The notes under the pieces: model-generated
Seen by the model: the letters and a program-made list of their open reading frames with translations, nothing else
Told to the model about the DNA's origin: nothing
The model's database searches: none
From: Pseudomonadota bacterium
GTDB taxonomy: Bacteria; Pseudomonadota; Gammaproteobacteria; Burkholderiales; Burkholderiaceae_C
Reading direction: 5' to 3'
NCBI GenBank assembly: GCA_018241225.1
Contig: JAFEEG010000022.1
Coordinates: 124,001-188,000, forward strand
Length of the DNA stretch: 64,000 nt
Program-made: the position numbers and the translations under genes
Shown: positions 15,267 to 24,488 of the stretch, in pieces
Position numbering within the stretch: the stretch's first letter is position 1
Layout of the letters: the number at the start of each line of letters is the position of its first letter

Positions 15267-16247
15267 TCAGGCTTGCCCTTCTCCCGGCTTGGCCGAATCC
15301 AGCGTGGCGCTCGCCAGCACCTGCAGGCACAGGTCCTCGTAGCTGATGCCGGCGGCGCGCGCCGACATCGGCACCAGTGAATGGCTGGTCATGCCGGGCG
15401 AGGTGTTCATCTCCAGCAGGAAGGGCTTGCCGTCGCTGGCGCGGATCATCAGGTCGGCGCGGCCCCAGCCGCGGCAGCCCAGCGTGCGGTAGGCCGCCAG
15501 CGACAGGTGCTGGATCTCCGATTCCAGCTCGGGCGGCAGGCCGCTCGGGCAGTGGTACTTCACATCGTCGGTGAAGTACTTGTTCTGGTAGTCGTAGGCG
15601 CCGTCGGGCGCGGCAATGCGCACCACCGGCAGGGCCTTGGCGTACTGGCCGGTGCCCAGCACGGCGCAGGTGACTTCCTGGCCTTCGATGAATTCCTCGC
15701 ACAGCACGTCGGAGTCGAAACGGGCGGCCAGCTTCACGGCCTCCTGCATCTCGGAGTAGCCCTTGACCTTGGTCACGCCGATGGACGAGCCCTCGCGCGG
15801 CGGCTTCACGATGAGTGGCAGGCCCAGCACGTCGGGCACGGCGCGCACCTGCTCCAGGCTCTGCTGGTCGAAGGCCAGGCGCGCATAGTGCGGCGTGGGC
15901 AAGCCGTCGGCCACCCAGATGCGCTTGGTCATGACCTTGTCCATGGCCACGCTGGAGGCCATCACGCCCGAGCCGGTGTAGGGAATGCCCAGCAGCTCGA
16001 GCGCGCCCTGCACCGTGCCGTCTTCGCCATGGCGGCCATGCAGCGCGATGAAGCAGCGGGCAAATCCTTCGCGCTGCAACTCGACCAGCGGCCGCTTGGA
16101 GGGATCGAACTCGTGGGCGTCGACACCGCGCGAACGCAGCGCGCCCAGCACGCCGGTGCCCGACATGATCGACACGTCGCGTTCAGCCGAGCTGCCGCCC
16201 ATCAGGACGGCGACCTTGCCCATGGATTTTGCTTGCGGGGCGCTCAC
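15267..16247 (-). CDS. ddl: D-alanine--D-alanine ligase
   Basis: 326 residues. ATP-grasp enzyme that makes D-Ala-D-Ala for the peptidoglycan stem peptide. Seen: VAVLMGGSSAERDVS near the N-terminus, HGRHGEDGTVQG, KPPREGSSIGV (ATP-grasp Lys and loop), RADLMIR and LLEMNTSPGMT with metal and substrate residues. ATG 16247 overlaps the murC stop by 4 bp (ATGA). This is the ddlB position of the classical cluster. Confidence 0.96.
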   Translation of the reverse strand: MSAPQAKSMGKVAVLMGGSSAERDVSIMSGTGVLGALRSRGVDAHEFDPSKRPLVELQREGFARCFIALHGRHGEDGTVQGALELLGIPYTGSGVMASSVAMDKVMTKRIWVADGLPTPHYARLAFDQQSLEQVRAVPDVLGLPLIVKPPREGSSIGVTKVKGYSEMQEAVKLAARFDSDVLCEEFIEGQEVTCAVLGTGQYAKALPVVRIAAPDGAYDYQNKYFTDDVKYHCPSGLPPELESEIQHLSLAAYRTLGCRGWGRADLMIRASDGKPFLLEMNTSPGMTSHSLVPMSARAAGISYEDLCLQVLASATLDSAKPGEGQA

Positions 16248-17680
16248 TGCTTGATTTCCTTTCCAGTCACTGCCGCCGGGCTATTGCCCAGCTCGACCAC
16301 CTTGGCGGGCACGGCGCCGATGGAGCCCGCGCCCATGCAGATCACCACGTCGCCGTCTCTTGCGTTGTTCAGGACGGCCTGCGGCATGCCGCCGATCTCG
16401 TCGACGAACACCGGCTCGACCTTGCCGGCCACGCGCAGCGCACGCGCCAGCGAACGGCCGTCGGCCGCCACGATGGGTGCCTCGCCCGCCGCGTAAACCT
16501 CGGCCAGCAACACGGCATCGGCCTGGCCGATGACCTTGACGAAATCCTCGAAGCAGTCGCGCGTGCGGGTGTAGCGGTGCGGCTGGAAGGCCAGCACCAG
16601 CCGGCGCCCCGGGAAGGCGCCGCGCGCGGCCGCGATGGTGGCCGCCATCTCGACAGGGTGATGGCCGTAGTCGTCGATCACGGTGAAGCTGCCCTTGCCT
16701 TCCGGCACGGCCACCTCGCCATAGCGCTGGAAGCGCCGGCCCACGCCCTTGAAGTCGGCCAGTCCGCGCTGCACCGCCTCGTCGGGAATGTTGAGCTCGA
16801 CCGCCATGGCGATGACCGAGAGCGCATTGCGCACGTTGTGTTCGCCGGGCAGGTTCAGCGTGATGGGAAGGTCGGGCAGCGTCACGCCGTTGCGGCGCTG
16901 CACGGTGAAATGCATCTGGCCGCCTTCGGCGCGCACGTTCACGGCGCGCACCTGGGCGTCCTCGCTGAAACCGTAGCTGGTGACCGGGCACGACACCTGC
17001 GTCACGATCTCGCGCACGGCCGGATCGTCGATGCACAGGATCGCCACGCCGTAGAAGGGCATGCGGTGCAGGAAGTCGACGAAGGCACGCTTGAGCCGAC
17101 CGAAGTCGTGCCCGTAGGTCTCCATGTGGTCCGCGTCGATGTTGGTGACCACCGCCATGACGGGCAGCAGGTTCAGGAAGGACGCATCGGATTCGTCCGC
17201 CTCCACCACGATGTAGTCGCCGCTGCCCAGCCGCGCATTGGTGCCCGCGCTGTTCAGGCGCCCGCCGATGACGAAGGTCGGGTCCAGGCCTGCCGCGGCC
17301 AGCACGCTGGCGGCCAGGCTGGTGGTGGTGGTCTTGCCATGCGTGCCGGCAATGGCAATGCCCTGCTTCAGGCGCATGAGCTCGGCCAGCATCAGCGCGC
17401 GCGGTACCACGGGAATCTTCTTCTCGCGGGCGGCCACCACCTCGGGGTTGTCGGCCTTCACGGCGGTGGAAGTGACCACCGCATCGGCGCCGGCGATGTT
17501 GGCCGCGTCATGGCCCACGTGCGTACCAATGCCCAGGCCCGCCAGGCGGCGCAGCGTGGCGCTGTCGGCCAGGTCGGAGCCGGAGATCTGGTAGCCCAGG
17601 TTGAGCAGCACTTCGGCAATACCGCTCATGCCCGCGCCGCCGAGGCCGACGAAATGGATGTGTCTGATCGCGTGCTTCAT
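16244..17680 (-). CDS. murC: UDP-N-acetylmuramate--L-alanine ligase MurC
   Basis: 478 residues. It adds L-Ala to UDP-MurNAc. N-terminal UDP-binding motif HFVGLGGAGMSGIAE; ATP loop GTHGKTTTTS (about residues 119-128); Mur-ligase central motif VEADESDASF; C-terminal QPHRYTRT. It overlaps murG upstream and ddl downstream through ATGA, so the three are translationally coupled. In many gammaproteobacteria murB follows murC; no murB is found here. Confidence 0.97.
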   Translation of the reverse strand: MKHAIRHIHFVGLGGAGMSGIAEVLLNLGYQISGSDLADSATLRRLAGLGIGTHVGHDAANIAGADAVVTSTAVKADNPEVVAAREKKIPVVPRALMLAELMRLKQGIAIAGTHGKTTTTSLAASVLAAAGLDPTFVIGGRLNSAGTNARLGSGDYIVVEADESDASFLNLLPVMAVVTNIDADHMETYGHDFGRLKRAFVDFLHRMPFYGVAILCIDDPAVREIVTQVSCPVTSYGFSEDAQVRAVNVRAEGGQMHFTVQRRNGVTLPDLPITLNLPGEHNVRNALSVIAMAVELNIPDEAVQRGLADFKGVGRRFQRYGEVAVPEGKGSFTVIDDYGHHPVEMAATIAAARGAFPGRRLVLAFQPHRYTRTRDCFEDFVKVIGQADAVLLAEVYAAGEAPIVAADGRSLARALRVAGKVEPVFVDEIGGMPQAVLNNARDGDVVICMGAGSIGAVPAKVVELGNSPAAVTGKEIKQ

Positions 17681-18735
17681 TTCACGAGCTCCTCGCAGGC
17701 ACGGACGACTTCGATGACCGCTTCGGTCTTTTGCAGGCTCTTGGCCTTGGTGGCGCGCTCCAGCAGAGCGGCTCTTGTGGTCTTTTGCAGCAAATCGGAA
17801 AGCAATTCAGGTGTGAGCTCGGACTGCTGAACGAGCCAGCCGCCTCCCGCGTCGACAAGAAAGCGCGCGTTGGTGGTCTGGTGGTCGTCCACCGCCGATG
17901 GAAATGGAACGAAAAGCGCCGCCGCACCCACCGCCGCGATCTCGGTCACGGTGCTGGCGCCGGCGCGCGCAATGACGAGATCGGCCTGCGCAAAGGCCTG
18001 CGCCGTCTCGTCGATGAATGGGGTGAGCTCGGCCTCGACGCCCGCAGCCGTGTAGTTGGCGCGCAGCTCATCGATCTGCTTGGCGCCGCTTTGATGCAGC
18101 ACGATGGGCCGCTCGGCCGGTGCGATGCGCGCCAGCGCCTGCGGCACGATGCTGTTGAGCGCCTTGGCGCCCAGGCTGCCGCCCACCACCAGCAGCTTCA
18201 ACGGCCCTTCGCGGCCGGCGAAGCGCGTGGCCGGATCGGGCTGCACCAGGAAGGCTTCGCGCAGCGGATTGCCCACCCACTTGGCCTTCTTGAGCACGTT
18301 GGGGAAGGCGGTGAAGATGCGGTCGGCCACGCCGGCCAGCACCTTGTTGGCCATCCCGGCCACCGAGTTCTGCTCGTGCAGCACCAGCGGCTTGCCCAGC
18401 AGCACGCCCATCATGCCGCCCGGGAAGGTGATGTAGCCGCCCAGGCCCACCACCACGTCGGGCTTCACGCGGCGCACCACGCCGATGCTCTGCCAGAAGG
18501 CGCGCAGCAGCTTGAGCGGCAGCAGCGCCAGCGTGACCAGGCCCTTGCCGCGCACGCCGCCGAACTCCACCGGCTCGAAGGCAAAGCCGCGCGGCGGCAC
18601 CAGCTGATGCTCCATGCCGGTGGGCGCGCCCAGCCAGTGCACGCGCCAGCCGCGCGCACGCAACGCTTCCGCCACGGCCAGGCCGGGGAAGATGTGGCCG
18701 CCGGTGCCGCCCGCCATGATGAGAGCGGTCCTCAT
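17677..18735 (-). CDS. murG: MurG, lipid II-forming GlcNAc transferase
   Basis: 352 residues. It transfers GlcNAc from UDP-GlcNAc to lipid I at the inner face of the membrane. The first glycine loop GGTGGHIFPGLAVAEALRARG, the second loop VVGGSLGAKALN and the nucleotide-binding HQSGAKQ segment are all visible. ATG 18735 overlaps the ftsW stop by 4 bp; the longer open frame upstream is an off-frame reading of ftsW. Confidence 0.97.
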   Translation of the reverse strand: MRTALIMAGGTGGHIFPGLAVAEALRARGWRVHWLGAPTGMEHQLVPPRGFAFEPVEFGGVRGKGLVTLALLPLKLLRAFWQSIGVVRRVKPDVVVGLGGYITFPGGMMGVLLGKPLVLHEQNSVAGMANKVLAGVADRIFTAFPNVLKKAKWVGNPLREAFLVQPDPATRFAGREGPLKLLVVGGSLGAKALNSIVPQALARIAPAERPIVLHQSGAKQIDELRANYTAAGVEAELTPFIDETAQAFAQADLVIARAGASTVTEIAAVGAAALFVPFPSAVDDHQTTNARFLVDAGGGWLVQQSELTPELLSDLLQKTTRAALLERATKAKSLQKTEAVIEVVRACEELVK

Positions 18736-20036
18736 ACGCGGCCCCCTCGCATCAGCACGCGGTTCTCGTAGTCGATGCGCAGCACCACGGCCAGCGCCAC
18801 GAGATTCATGATGATGGCCGAGCCGCCATAGCTCATCAGTGGCAGCGTCAGGCCCTTGGTGGGCAGCGCCCCCAGGTTCACGCCCATGTTGATGAAGGTC
18901 TGGAAGCCCATCCACACGCCCACGCCCTGTGCCACCAGGCCGGAGAACACGCGGTCCAGCGCGATGGCCTGGCGACCGATGTGCATGACGCGGCGCGTGA
19001 GCCACAGGAACAGCACGATGACGGTGAGCACGCCCACCAGCCCGAACTCTTCGCCGATCACGGCCATCAGGAAGTCGGTGTGCGCCTCGGGCAGCCAGTG
19101 CAGCTTCTCGACGCTGCCACCCAGGCCCACCCCGAAGATCTCGCCGCGGCCGATGGCGATGAGCGAGTGCGACAGCTGGTAGCCCTTGCCCAGCGCGTTG
19201 GTCTCGCTCCAGGGGTCGAGGTAGGCAAAGATGCGCTCGCGCCGCCACGGCGACGAGGCCACCATCATCGCGAACGCGGCCACCACCAGGGCGGAGATCA
19301 CGAAGAACATGCGCGCGTTCACCCCGCCCAGGAACAGGATGCCCATGGCGATGATCGCGATCACCATGAAGGCGCCCATGTCCGGCTCGGCCAGCAAGAG
19401 CATGCCCACGATCACCACCGCGACGCCCATGGGCAGCACGGCGCGGAAGAACCGCTCCTTGATCTCCATCTTGCGCACCATGTAGCTGGCCGCGTACATG
19501 ACCATGGCCAGCTTGGCCAGCTCGGATGGCTGGAAGTTGAAGATGCCCAGCGGAATCCAACGGCGCGCGCCGTTGACGCTGCGGCCCACGTGCGGAATGA
19601 GCACCGCCATGAGCAGGAACAGGGAAGCAATGAAGAGCCACGGCGCTGCGCGCTCCCAGTTGCGCATGGGCACCTGGAAGGCCAGCAAGGCCGCCACGAA
19701 CGCCACCACCAGCGACACGCCATGGCGGATGAGGAAGTAGGTTTCCTGGTAGTTGGCCCGCGCAAATCGCGGGTTGTCGCCCATGGCGATGGAGGCCGAG
19801 TACACCATCACCATGCCCCAGGCCAGCAGCGCAACCGTGACCCACAGCAGGGCCTGGTCGAAGCCCAGCACGCGCACCGGTTCGGCGCGCGTCTGCGTGA
19901 CACCGGCGCCGCCAAGGTGCACCGGCAGGTGCATGGGCAGTGCGTCCACGCTTTCGCGAGCGCGGCCGAACAGGCGACGCAGCAGACCGCCGGTGCGGTC
20001 GCTCTTGTTGCTGGCGGCGACGGCGGCGCTGTTCAT
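18732..20036 (-). CDS. ftsW: FtsW, SEDS peptidoglycan glycosyltransferase of the divisome
   Basis: 434 residues with about ten membrane segments and a cytoplasmic N-terminal stretch of about 65 residues. It polymerises septal glycan with FtsI. The catalytic-type Asp lies in PEAHTDFLMAVIGEEFG, and the conserved C-terminal loop is TLPLMSYGGSA. Position between murD and murG, with ATGA overlaps on both sides, separates it from rodA at 1-2 kb. The start is ATG 20036 rather than the upstream extension, which is Arg-rich off-frame sequence. Confidence 0.95.
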   Translation of the reverse strand: MNSAAVAASNKSDRTGGLLRRLFGRARESVDALPMHLPVHLGGAGVTQTRAEPVRVLGFDQALLWVTVALLAWGMVMVYSASIAMGDNPRFARANYQETYFLIRHGVSLVVAFVAALLAFQVPMRNWERAAPWLFIASLFLLMAVLIPHVGRSVNGARRWIPLGIFNFQPSELAKLAMVMYAASYMVRKMEIKERFFRAVLPMGVAVVIVGMLLLAEPDMGAFMVIAIIAMGILFLGGVNARMFFVISALVVAAFAMMVASSPWRRERIFAYLDPWSETNALGKGYQLSHSLIAIGRGEIFGVGLGGSVEKLHWLPEAHTDFLMAVIGEEFGLVGVLTVIVLFLWLTRRVMHIGRQAIALDRVFSGLVAQGVGVWMGFQTFINMGVNLGALPTKGLTLPLMSYGGSAIIMNLVALAVVLRIDYENRVLMRGGRV

Positions 20037-21844
20037 GCGCGGCCTCCTTCGTCGGCCTGGTCGTCCAGGTCGGCGCTGGGCGACTCGGCCAGCACCTGCA
20101 CCGCCTCGCAGAAGACGGCGGCGCGGTGCGCGTAGTCCTTGAACATGTCGAAACTGGCACACGCGGGCGACAGCAGCACCGCGTCGCCCGGATTGGCGCG
20201 GCGCGAAGCCGCCTGCACCGCTTCTTCCATCGATGCCGCGTGCTGCAGGCTCACGCCGGTGTCGGCCAACGCCTGCTCGATCAGTGGCGCGTCACGGCCG
20301 ATGAGGACGACCGCGCGCGCATAGCGCGACACCGGGTCGGCCAGCGGGGAGAAATCCTGCCCCTTGCCCTCGCCGCCAAGGATGAGCACCACGCGGCGAT
20401 CCACCCCCAGGCCCGTCAGCGCGGCCACCGTGGCGCCGACGTTGGTGCCCTTGCTGTCGTCGAAGTACTCGACCTCGTCAATCATGGCCACGGGCTCCAC
20501 GCGATGCGGCTCGCCCCGATATTCGCGCAGGCCGTAGAGCATGGGCGCCAGGCTGCAGCCGGCCGACGCGGCCAGCGCCAGCGCCGCCAATGCATTGAGC
20601 GCGTTGTGCTGGCCGCGAATGCGCAGTGCATCGGCGGGCATCAGGCGCTGCAGGTGGATCTCTTGCTCTTCCACCGGCGCGCCGCGCTTGCGTTTCTGGG
20701 TTTCGTCGGCTTCGTGGGCGCGCACCAGCCAGGCCATGCCGTTCAGGCGCTCGATGCCGAAGTCGCCCGGGCGGCGCGGCAGTTCGGCGCCGAAGGTGAT
20801 GTGCGCGCGCACCTGCGGCCGCTGCAGCTTCACGCGCAGCGGCGGCGGCAGCATGCCCATGACGATGGCGTCGTCGCGGTTGAGCACCATCAGGCCCTTC
20901 TGGCCGAAGATGCGTGCCTTGGCCTTGGCGTAGGCGTCCATGTCGCCGTGCCAGTCCAGGTGATCCTGCGTCACGTTGAGCACGGTGGCGGCCGTGGGCT
21001 CGAAACCCTGCACGCCATCGAGCTGGAAACTGGAGAGCTCGAGCACCCACACCTCGGGCAGGTCTTGCGCATCGATGCGCGCAGCCAGCGTGTCGAGCAG
21101 GGTCGGGCCGATGTTGCCCGCCACCGCCACGCTCTTGCCGGCACGCTCCACCAGCTGGCCGGTGAGCGAGGTGACCGTGGTCTTGCCGTTGGTGCCGGTG
21201 ATTGCAAGCACTGCGGGTTCGTAGCCGCGCGGCTTGGGCGGCTCGATGACGGGTGCGGGTGCCTCGTCCTCGTCGTCGGGAGATGCTTCCTGGGCAGGTG
21301 CCTGTTCGTCGGCGGACTCGGCCTGCGTCGCGGGCTCGGCAAGCTCGTCGGCGGCAGCGGCCGCCTGGTCCGCTGCGTCGGCCGGCGACTGCGGCTCGAC
21401 TGGGGCCGGCGCGTCGACGGTCGGTTGGCCGGACTCGTCTTGCGGTGCCCGCGAATCTTCTTGCGGCGAATCGGTTTCGCCGGGCTCTTCCATCGGCGGC
21501 ACGGCGAGGTCGGCCAGCGCCTGCGCGAAGAGATCGAGCTCTCCGCCCACCGACAGGCCGATGGCGCGCGCCGCCGACACCACCGGTGCCAATGCCTGCG
21601 GCGACAGGCCGGGCGAGCAATACACGGCGCGGATGGGCGAGCCTTCGACCAGGGCGCCACTGAATGCGCCGCCCACAAAGGCGGCGTTCGGCAGTTCGGC
21701 GCGCAGCGTTGCCAGTTGCGGTGGCGCCTCGCGCGTGTCGGCCACGGTGACCACGGCGCCGTGGCGTGCGCACCAGCGCGCCATGGCCAGACCCGAGGCG
21801 CCCAGGCCCAGGATCAGCACGTGAAGTTCGTTGAGATGCTTCAC
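20033..21844 (-). CDS. murD: UDP-N-acetylmuramoyl-L-alanine--D-glutamate ligase MurD, with long internal insert
   Basis: 603 residues against about 440 in E. coli. N-terminal VLILGLGASGLAMARW, ATP loop ITGTNGKTTVT (about residues 215-225), LNVTQDHLDWHGDMDAY and C-terminal DDSKGTNVGATVAAL identify MurD. Between the UDP-binding and ATPase domains, about residues 116-206, lies a Glu/Pro/Ala/Asp-rich stretch of roughly 90 residues, likely disordered. A smaller insert (ADETQKRKRGAPVEEQE) is in the central domain. The start is GTG 21844, ten bases after mraY, which puts the glycine loop at the usual place. Confidence 0.95.
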   Translation of the reverse strand: MKHLNELHVLILGLGASGLAMARWCARHGAVVTVADTREAPPQLATLRAELPNAAFVGGAFSGALVEGSPIRAVYCSPGLSPQALAPVVSAARAIGLSVGGELDLFAQALADLAVPPMEEPGETDSPQEDSRAPQDESGQPTVDAPAPVEPQSPADAADQAAAAADELAEPATQAESADEQAPAQEASPDDEDEAPAPVIEPPKPRGYEPAVLAITGTNGKTTVTSLTGQLVERAGKSVAVAGNIGPTLLDTLAARIDAQDLPEVWVLELSSFQLDGVQGFEPTAATVLNVTQDHLDWHGDMDAYAKAKARIFGQKGLMVLNRDDAIVMGMLPPPLRVKLQRPQVRAHITFGAELPRRPGDFGIERLNGMAWLVRAHEADETQKRKRGAPVEEQEIHLQRLMPADALRIRGQHNALNALAALALAASAGCSLAPMLYGLREYRGEPHRVEPVAMIDEVEYFDDSKGTNVGATVAALTGLGVDRRVVLILGGEGKGQDFSPLADPVSRYARAVVLIGRDAPLIEQALADTGVSLQHAASMEEAVQAASRRANPGDAVLLSPACASFDMFKDYAHRAAVFCEAVQVLAESPSADLDDQADEGGRA

Positions 21845-21854
21845 GTCGGCCGGC

Positions 21855-23033
21855 CTATCGCAGCTTGAGGGTGGAAAGGCCCACGAGGCACAGCAGCATC
21901 GTGATGATCCAGAAACGCACGACCACCTGGGTCTCGCGCCATCCGCTCTTCTCGAAGTGATGGTGCAGCGGTGCCATCTTGAGCACGCGGCGCCCTTCGC
22001 CATAGCGGCGCTTGGTGTACTTGAAGTAGCTCACCTGGGCCATGACCGAGATGGCCTCCACCACGAAGATGCCGCCCATCACGAAGAAGACGATTTCCTG
22101 GCGCACGATGACGGCGATGGTGCCCAGCGCACCGCCCAGGGCCAAGGCGCCCACGTCGCCCATGAAGACCTGCGCCGGATGCGTGTTGAACCACAGGAAG
22201 GCAAGGCCCGCGCCGGCCATGGCCGAGCAGAACACCAGCAGTTCGCCCGCGCCCGGGATGTATGGAAACAGCAGGTACTTCGAAAAGACCGAACTGCCGG
22301 TGACGTAGGCGAACACGCCCAGGGCCGAGCCCACCATCACCACCGGCATGATCGCCAGGCCATCCAGCCCGTCTGTCAGGTTGACGGCGTTGCTGGCGCC
22401 CACGATCACCAGGTAGGTCAGCACCACGAAGCCCACGCCGCCCAGCGGATAGCTCACTTCCTTGAAGAAGGGCAGCAGGAGGTTGGTCTTGGGCGGGAAG
22501 TTCAGGTCGAACCCCGACTGCACCCAGGCGTAGAAAAGCTCCAGCACGCGCCAGTTCGACACCTCGGAGATGCTGAACAGAAGATAGAAAGCGGCCAGGA
22601 GGCCGATGAGCGACTGCCAGAAGTACTTCTCGCGCGAACGCATCCCTTCGGGGTCCTTCTTGACCACCTTGCGCCAGTCGTCCACCCACCCGATGGCGCC
22701 GAAGCCCAGCGTCACCCACAGCACGATCCAGACGAAACGGTTGGACAGGTCGAACCACAGGAGCGTGGCCAGCGCGATGGCAAAGAGCACCAGCACGCCG
22801 CCCATGGTGGGCGTGCCGCTCTTGACCAGGTGCGTTTCCATGGCATAGCCGCGCACCGGCTGACCGATCTTGAGCGCCGTGAGGCGGCGGATGACGCCCG
22901 GGCCGGCGATCAGGCCGACCAGGAGCGCAGTCAGCGCCGCACCCACCGCGCGGAACGTGAGGTATTGAAAGATGCGCAGGAACCCGAACTCGGGCGACAG
23001 CGTCTGCAGCCATTGGGCCAGGCTTATCAGCAT
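21855..23033 (-). CDS. mraY: Phospho-N-acetylmuramoyl-pentapeptide transferase MraY
   Basis: 392 residues with about ten membrane helices. It attaches phospho-MurNAc-pentapeptide to undecaprenyl phosphate, giving lipid I. The conserved NLTDGLDGLAI loop and the HHHFEKSGW motif on a cytoplasmic loop are present, as is the GTPTMGG segment. It lies between murF (18 bp) and murD (10 bp). Confidence 0.97.
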   Translation of the reverse strand: MLISLAQWLQTLSPEFGFLRIFQYLTFRAVGAALTALLVGLIAGPGVIRRLTALKIGQPVRGYAMETHLVKSGTPTMGGVLVLFAIALATLLWFDLSNRFVWIVLWVTLGFGAIGWVDDWRKVVKKDPEGMRSREKYFWQSLIGLLAAFYLLFSISEVSNWRVLELFYAWVQSGFDLNFPPKTNLLLPFFKEVSYPLGGVGFVVLTYLVIVGASNAVNLTDGLDGLAIMPVVMVGSALGVFAYVTGSSVFSKYLLFPYIPGAGELLVFCSAMAGAGLAFLWFNTHPAQVFMGDVGALALGGALGTIAVIVRQEIVFFVMGGIFVVEAISVMAQVSYFKYTKRRYGEGRRVLKMAPLHHHFEKSGWRETQVVVRFWIITMLLCLVGLSTLKLR

Positions 23034-23051
23034 GTGAATCCGTCCGGAACA

Positions 23052-24488
23052 TCAGGCATGTCCGGCCTCCTCTGAATCGTTGTTATGTACGTGCGCGGCA
23101 ATGGCCTGCACCACGCGCTCCATCTTCATGAAGCGCGATCCCTTGACGAGCACGCTGGCCACGCCGGGCAGCCTGGCCCGCACGGCGTCGTTGAGCGCCT
23201 CGATCTGTTCGCCTGCGAAATGCCGGCTTTCGCCCGTCGATTCGGCCGCAAAGGCCTGGATGCTGTGGACGGACTCGGAACCCAGCGCATACACGCACTC
23301 GATGCCGCGCGTGGCCGCCCAGGCGCCGATCTCGGCATGGAACTGCGGCCCCTGGTTGCCCACCTCGCCCATGTCGCCCAGCACCAGCAGGTGCGGCGCA
23401 GGCAGCGCGGCCAGCACGTCGATGGCGGCGCGCATGGAGTCGGGGTTGGCGTTGTAGGTGTCGTCCACCAGCGTGAGCGGCTGGCCGTCGGCACGCGCGA
23501 GCACGCGGGCGTTGGAGCGCCCGCCCACCGGCCGGAACGACTCCAGGCCGCGGGCGATGTCAGCCAGCGAGACGCCCGCCGCGAGTGCGCAGGCCGTGGC
23601 CGCCGCGGCATTGAGCAGGTTGTGCCGCCCGGCGATATGCAGGCGGCATTGCACGTTGCCCAGCGGCGTGCGCAAGGTCAGCGCCCATGCCTCGCCGTGC
23701 CACGCGGCATCGACCAGCGACACATCGGCCTGGGCCTGCTCGCCGAAGCTCAGGCAGCGGCGTGGCGCGCTCTCGCGCGCCATCTGGGTCCAGAGCATGG
23801 TGAAGGCGTCGCCGTGCGGAAACACCGCGGTGCCGTCGGACGGGAGCGCTGCAAACACGGCGCCGTTCTCGCGCGCCACTGCTTCCACGGTGGCCATGAA
23901 TTCCTGGTGCTCGCGCTGCGCGTTGTTGACCAGCGCGATGGTGGGCTGGGCAATGGCCGCCAGCCGCGCGATCTCGCCCGGATGGTTCATGCCCAGCTCG
24001 ACCACGCCCAGCTGATGCTGGGGCGCCAGGCGCAGCAGCGTGAGCGGCAGGCCCACCTCGTTGTTGAAGTTGCCGCGCGTGGCCAGGGACCGCTCGGCCC
24101 CGGCGCTGGCCGCCAGGATCGCGGCGATCATCTGGGTGACGGTGGTCTTGCCGTTGCTGCCGGTCACGGCAATCAGCGGCAACTGATACTGCCGGCGCCA
24201 GCCGTTGGCCAGCGCGCCGAGCGCGGCCAGCGTGTCTGGCACCTCGAGCCCGGAAAGGCCCGCTTCTTCCAGCCCGCCATGGGCGATGGCGGCAATGGCG
24301 CCAGCCGCCTTGGCCTTGCCCAGGAACTGGTTGGCATCGAAACGCTCGCCCTTGAGCGCAACGAACAGGTCGCCCGCCGCGAGGCTGCGGGTATCGGTGT
24401 GCACGCGCTCAATGGCCGTTGCGGGGTCGCCCACCAGCCGGGCACCGGGCACCCAGGCCATGGCTTGCTCGAGCGTCATCATCGTCAT
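23052..24488 (-). CDS. murF: MurF, D-alanyl-D-alanine-adding Mur ligase
   Basis: 478 residues. It adds D-Ala-D-Ala to UDP-MurNAc-tripeptide. ATP loop AVTGSNGKTTVTQM (about residues 109-122), NFNNEVGLPLTLL, ELGMNHPGEI and DDTYNANPDSMRAAI are all typical of MurF. Start ATG 24488 overlaps the murE stop (ATGA); an in-frame ATG two codons later is possible. Confidence 0.96.
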   Translation of the reverse strand: MTMMTLEQAMAWVPGARLVGDPATAIERVHTDTRSLAAGDLFVALKGERFDANQFLGKAKAAGAIAAIAHGGLEEAGLSGLEVPDTLAALGALANGWRRQYQLPLIAVTGSNGKTTVTQMIAAILAASAGAERSLATRGNFNNEVGLPLTLLRLAPQHQLGVVELGMNHPGEIARLAAIAQPTIALVNNAQREHQEFMATVEAVARENGAVFAALPSDGTAVFPHGDAFTMLWTQMARESAPRRCLSFGEQAQADVSLVDAAWHGEAWALTLRTPLGNVQCRLHIAGRHNLLNAAAATACALAAGVSLADIARGLESFRPVGGRSNARVLARADGQPLTLVDDTYNANPDSMRAAIDVLAALPAPHLLVLGDMGEVGNQGPQFHAEIGAWAATRGIECVYALGSESVHSIQAFAAESTGESRHFAGEQIEALNDAVRARLPGVASVLVKGSRFMKMERVVQAIAAHVHNNDSEEAGHA

